Assembly: GCA_015491205.1 (NCBI GenBank)
Contig: WFWI01000055.1
Span: forward strand, 1-24,093
Origin: Candidatus Microgenomates bacterium
GTDB taxonomy: Bacteria > Patescibacteriota > Microgenomatia > UBA1406 > GWC2-37-13
Length of the DNA: 24,093 nucleotides
Direction of reading: 5' to 3'
Shown: positions 21,646-24,093 of the stretch, piece by piece
How positions within the stretch are numbered: position 1 is the first letter of the stretch
Layout: each line of letters starts with the position of its first letter
Program-made: the position numbers and the translations under genes
Notes under the pieces: model-generated
Database searches by the model: none
What the model was told of the DNA's origin: nothing
Seen by the model: the letters and a program-made list of their open reading frames with translations, nothing else

Positions 21646-22384
21646 AAATTTCAGCTCTATTTTTACCTACAACAATAGTATGTTCAAAACAAGCGGACAA
21701 GCTTCCATCAGAAGTCCTTATCGACCAACCATCAGGCTCGTATTCTACTTTACCTTCTCCCATTGCGTAAATCACTTCAACCGCTATAGTTAATCCTTCT
21801 GGAAGCCTCAAAGTTTCCTCAATTGGCCTATCCAAAAAGTTTAAAACAAAAGGGTCTTCATGAAGACTTTTACCAATCCCGTGCCCTGACAGCTCTTTAA
21901 TAATAGAGTACCCAGCTCCTTCTATCGTCGTTTGAATTATCTGAGAAACCTCGCCTAAGTAAACCCCAGCCTTTATTTTTCTTAAAGCCTTCTCCAAAGC
22001 CTCCCTACCTTTATCTAAAAACCTTCTAACTCTAACTAGTGGATTGCCTAAGTATAAAGTCGTAGCATAATCAACATGATAACCTTTGTACAAAAAACCT
22101 ATGTCTAAAGTTACAACATCTCCCTTCTTTAAAACTCTTCCAATCGGTGGAGTGTGGACCACCTGCTCATTTACTGGCAAACAAATAGTCCATTTATATC
22201 CTTTAACTGTTTTAAAGGAGGGTCTGCCTCCTAATTTTAATATTTCTTCCTCTGCCAATCTATCTATTTCTTTAGGTTTAGCCCCTGGTTTTACCTCAGG
22301 AATGACTTTTTCAATAACTCTCTTCAACTTTGCTCCAGCTTGGCGCATTATCTCTATCTCTTGAGAAGATTTGGGTTTTATCAT
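21638..22384 (-). CDS. map: Methionine aminopeptidase type I
   Basis: MetAP removes the initiator Met from nascent proteins. The 248-residue protein carries all five metal ligands: Asp94 (LDIG), Asp105 (VDYATT), His168 (SGHGIGKSLHE), Glu203 (AVEV) and Glu234 (FEHT). It also has the substrate-side His77 in NEQVVH. After His77 the usual G-I-P is replaced by T-P-P, a small deviation in the pocket loop. There is no N-terminal zinc-finger extension. The ATG overlaps the adk-fusion stop by 4 bp (ATGA), continuing the spc-operon order secY-adk-map-infA. Confidence 0.97.
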   Translation of the reverse strand: MIKPKSSQEIEIMRQAGAKLKRVIEKVIPEVKPGAKPKEIDRLAEEEILKLGGRPSFKTVKGYKWTICLPVNEQVVHTPPIGRVLKKGDVVTLDIGFLYKGYHVDYATTLYLGNPLVRVRRFLDKGREALEKALRKIKAGVYLGEVSQIIQTTIEGAGYSIIKELSGHGIGKSLHEDPFVLNFLDRPIEETLRLPEGLTIAVEVIYAMGEGKVEYEPDGWSIRTSDGSLSACFEHTIVVGKNRAEILI

Positions 22385-23511
22385 GAAAAATAAACTTGGC
22401 GATAAACCTCCTCCAACTTGTCGTAAAATTCCTGGAGAGAGAAGTTGTTTTTCACTATAAAATCAGCCATTGCAATTGTAGGCCCCATATTCAATCCTAA
22501 AACCTCATTTAAGTCTCTTTCTTCTCCAACAAGCTTACCTCTGTATTTTCTTCTTTTAATCCTCTCGTATCTTTTATCTTTATCTGCCCATACATAAAGA
22601 ATATATATTCTTACATCTGGAAAACTCTTTTTTATCTCTTCATATTCTTCCCATGATCTCATTCCTTCAATCACTACAATAGGGCTTTCTTTCAAAGCCT
22701 CTGCTATCTTGTCCCTGCTTACAACTGCCAAGGCTCCCATGCCATATTTCTTTCTTATATCTGTCCTAAACTTCTTGTGAACTTCCTCTGTATGAGGAAG
22801 TCCTTTTTCATCAATCATTTTGTTTATCACATCAGAAAAAGAAACAACTGGAAGCCCTTTTTCCTGTTTAAAATACCGAGTTGCAGTACTCTTGCCTGCT
22901 CCAGGCAATCCTACAACAGCGATAATTGCCTTTTTTCTTCTATGCCAATCTCTCACCTTATTACCCTTAACCTCTTTACCCAGATGCCTTAAAATCTCTT
23001 TATTAACCTCCTCTATAGATTTTGTTCCATCAACAACCACTAATATCCCCTGCCTTTTATAATAGTCAATTACAGGCTCAGTTATTTTGTGAAAAATCTC
23101 AATTCTTTTTCTTATAGCTGTAACAGTATCATCTTCCCTTAATGTATCATTCCTATAAGCCAACCTCCACAAGGCCTCCTTGTCAGGCACCTTAAGATAA
23201 AAAACTTTGTCAAGTTTCTCCTTAAACTCTTTTGCCTGCCTTAACGTCCTTGGAAAGCCATCCAAAATATACCCCTTTTTATACTCAGGTCTTTTTAAAT
23301 ATTCAGAAACAATTTGAAGAACCTTTTCATCTGGAATAAGAAGTCCTGCATTTATTGTTTCTTTAACATAGCGACCAAGCTTTGTCTTCTCTTTTGCAAT
23401 TGTGCGGAAAATATGGCCTGTTGATAGATACGGAATATCAAGCTGCTTTGACAGAAGATTTCCCTGGGTCGATTTCCCTGCCCCAGGTATACCTATTAAT
23501 ACCAGCCGCAT
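22381..23511 (-). CDS. adk: Adenylate kinase fused to a second UPF0200/dephospho-CoA-kinase-like P-loop kinase
   Basis: The 376-residue protein holds two complete P-loop domains. Residues 1-178 are adenylate kinase (ATP + AMP to 2 ADP): GIPGAGKST 7-15, LSTGHIFR 29-36, DGFPRTLRQ 84-92, and R134/R136 after EDDT. The LID is short and lacks the zinc Cys residues. A charged linker (about 178-193) leads to a second domain: GLPGAGKST 201-209, VVSFSDVI 222-229, RKKYGMGALAVVSRDKI 253-269, VVIEGMRSWEEYEE 279-292, EERDLNEVLGLNMG 330-343 and ADFIVKNNFSL 349-359. That order matches the archaeal-type UPF0200 / AAA_18 nucleotide kinase family (recalled, not searched), whose substrate is unsettled. Both domains appear intact. 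It sits between rpmG and map; adk in this place is normal, the extra domain is not. Confidence 0.9.
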   Translation of the reverse strand: MRLVLIGIPGAGKSTQGNLLSKQLDIPYLSTGHIFRTIAKEKTKLGRYVKETINAGLLIPDEKVLQIVSEYLKRPEYKKGYILDGFPRTLRQAKEFKEKLDKVFYLKVPDKEALWRLAYRNDTLREDDTVTAIRKRIEIFHKITEPVIDYYKRQGILVVVDGTKSIEEVNKEILRHLGKEVKGNKVRDWHRRKKAIIAVVGLPGAGKSTATRYFKQEKGLPVVSFSDVINKMIDEKGLPHTEEVHKKFRTDIRKKYGMGALAVVSRDKIAEALKESPIVVIEGMRSWEEYEEIKKSFPDVRIYILYVWADKDKRYERIKRRKYRGKLVGEERDLNEVLGLNMGPTIAMADFIVKNNFSLQEFYDKLEEVYRQVYFS

Positions 23512-23527
23512 ACAAAAACCAGAATTT

Positions 23528-23704
23528 TTAATGCAACTTCTTCTTTTCCTTATGCCAAGTATATCTACGACATCCTTTACAAAATTTTCTTAGTCTGATA
23601 GGATCAGGATGGTTCATTCTGTTTTTTTCAGTAACATAATTCTGTCGCTTACACTCTTCACAAACCAACCCTATTTTTATCCTTGCACCTTTCTTTTTAG
23701 CCAT
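23528..23704 (-). CDS. rpmG: 50S ribosomal protein L33
   Basis: This 58-residue gene, between secY and adk, encodes MAKKKGARIKIGLVCEECKR at the start. The four-cysteine zinc knuckle is C15-x2-C18 and C42-x2-C45. NYVTEKN at 22-28 and RLRKFC...YTWHKEKK near the end match the Y-x-T-x-KN and L-x-x-KK-x-C...HKE features of L33. It starts 6 bp after the secY stop and ends 16 bp before adk, so it is part of this transcript. L33 genes usually lie near rpmB or secE-nusG rather than here. Confidence 0.87.
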   Translation of the reverse strand: MAKKKGARIKIGLVCEECKRQNYVTEKNRMNHPDPIRLRKFCKGCRRYTWHKEKKKLH

Positions 23705-23710
23705 AAATAT

Positions 23711-24093
23711 TTAATTCAAAAATTTATCATAACGCTTCATAACCAGCTGGGCTTCCAAGTTTTTAAATGTTTCCAAAACTACGCTTACAACTATTAAAAC
23801 GCCAGTTCCTCCAATAACTAAATCTGGCAATCTAGTAATATTTGAAATAATTGCTGGTAAGATTGCTATTATACCTAAAAAAATCGCTCCTACAAAGGTA
23901 ATTTTCAAAAGTACGCCTGTCAAATACTCTTGAGTAGCCTTTCCTGGCCTAATACCTGGGATAAAAGCACCTTGTTTTTGAAGTTCTTCTGCAATTTTTT
24001 GTGGATTAAAAATCAAAAAGGTATAAAAAAAACTAAAAGCTACAACTAAAAGAAAATAAACAAGATTATATACGATACCAGCAGGATTAAAAG
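23711..24093 (-). CDS. secY: Preprotein translocase subunit SecY, C-terminal part (5' end beyond window)
   Basis: The 127 visible residues run on from the window edge (FNPAGIVYNLVYFLLVVAF...) with no internal start needed. VYNLVYFLLVVAFSFFYTFL is TM8-like. IFNPQKIAEELQKQGAFIPGIRPGKATQEYL is the highly conserved cytoplasmic loop of SecY. The last two membrane helices (TGVLLKITFVGAIFLGIIAILP and DLVIGGTGVLIVVSVVLETF) and the end QLVMKRYDKFLN complete it. SecY is the protein-conducting channel used by SecA, encoded at 7361-10105. Confidence 0.96.
   Translation of the reverse strand, partial: FNPAGIVYNLVYFLLVVAFSFFYTFLIFNPQKIAEELQKQGAFIPGIRPGKATQEYLTGVLLKITFVGAIFLGIIAILPAIISNITRLPDLVIGGTGVLIVVSVVLETFKNLEAQLVMKRYDKFLN

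Noticed and set aside
1..24093. UGA recoding (Gracilibacteria or Mycoplasma-type code)
   Set aside because: Many genes end cleanly at TGA with correct family C-termini (for example map-adk, infA-rpmJ and GT2-GT4 overlaps).

Overview
The window reads as a gene-dense, AT-rich bacterial chromosome segment, probably from the Candidate Phyla Radiation (Patescibacteria), with Microgenomates my best guess. Reasons: neighbouring genes overlap or nearly touch; alanyl-tRNA synthetase stops after its editing domain; the 5'-3' exonuclease of DNA polymerase I is a separate short protein; Shine-Dalgarno motifs are scarce; and the few gaps are filled by A-rich word repeats with inverted copies. TGA ends many genes, so the code is standard, which argues against Gracilibacteria and Absconditabacteria. 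The lineage call is an inference from gene content, not from a tree.

Layout. 1-2691 (minus): a tRNA t6A block, a fused TsaC-TsaE protein followed by TsaD, running into a GT4 glycosyltransferase cut by the window edge. 2733-7253 (plus): FtsH, a stand-alone 5'-3' exonuclease ending in a clamp-binding-like tail, and GlmS. 7361-13963 (minus): alaS, an NAD(P)H-hydrate dehydratase, two small exported or anchored proteins, and secA, almost all coupled by 4-bp ATGA overlaps. 14052-17276: a GT2/GT4 glycosyltransferase pair (minus) head to head with a membrane GT39/PMT-like glycosyltransferase (plus). 17410-24093 (minus): the end of the spc operon and the alpha operon, in the order secY, rpmG (L33), adk fused to a second kinase, map, infA, rpmJ, rpsM, rpsK, rpsD, rpoA, rplQ, rplM, rpsI. 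rpmJ (37 aa) and rpmG (58 aa) are very short genes that are easily missed.

How the genes work together. Most of the window is translation and export housekeeping: ribosomal proteins, IF-1, methionine aminopeptidase, RNA polymerase alpha, SecY/SecA, FtsH quality control, AlaRS and t6A synthesis. GlmS and four glycosyltransferases point to amino-sugar supply and cell-surface glycan assembly.

The strongest unusual signals are these. (1) A recurrent -10 box, often extended, sits only 6-9 nt upstream of at least seven start codons (tsaCE, ftsH, glmS, alaS, GT2, rpoA, infA), which predicts leaderless mRNAs. (2) There are two domain fusions, TsaC-TsaE and Adk-UPF0200-like kinase. (3) The free exonuclease ends in QASLF. 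(4) A family of intergenic word repeats folds into long hairpins and spills into coding ends, forming the C-terminus of one glycosyltransferase and the annotated N-terminus of the NAD(P)H-hydrate dehydratase. I see no CRISPR array, rRNA, tRNA, insertion sequence or prophage.
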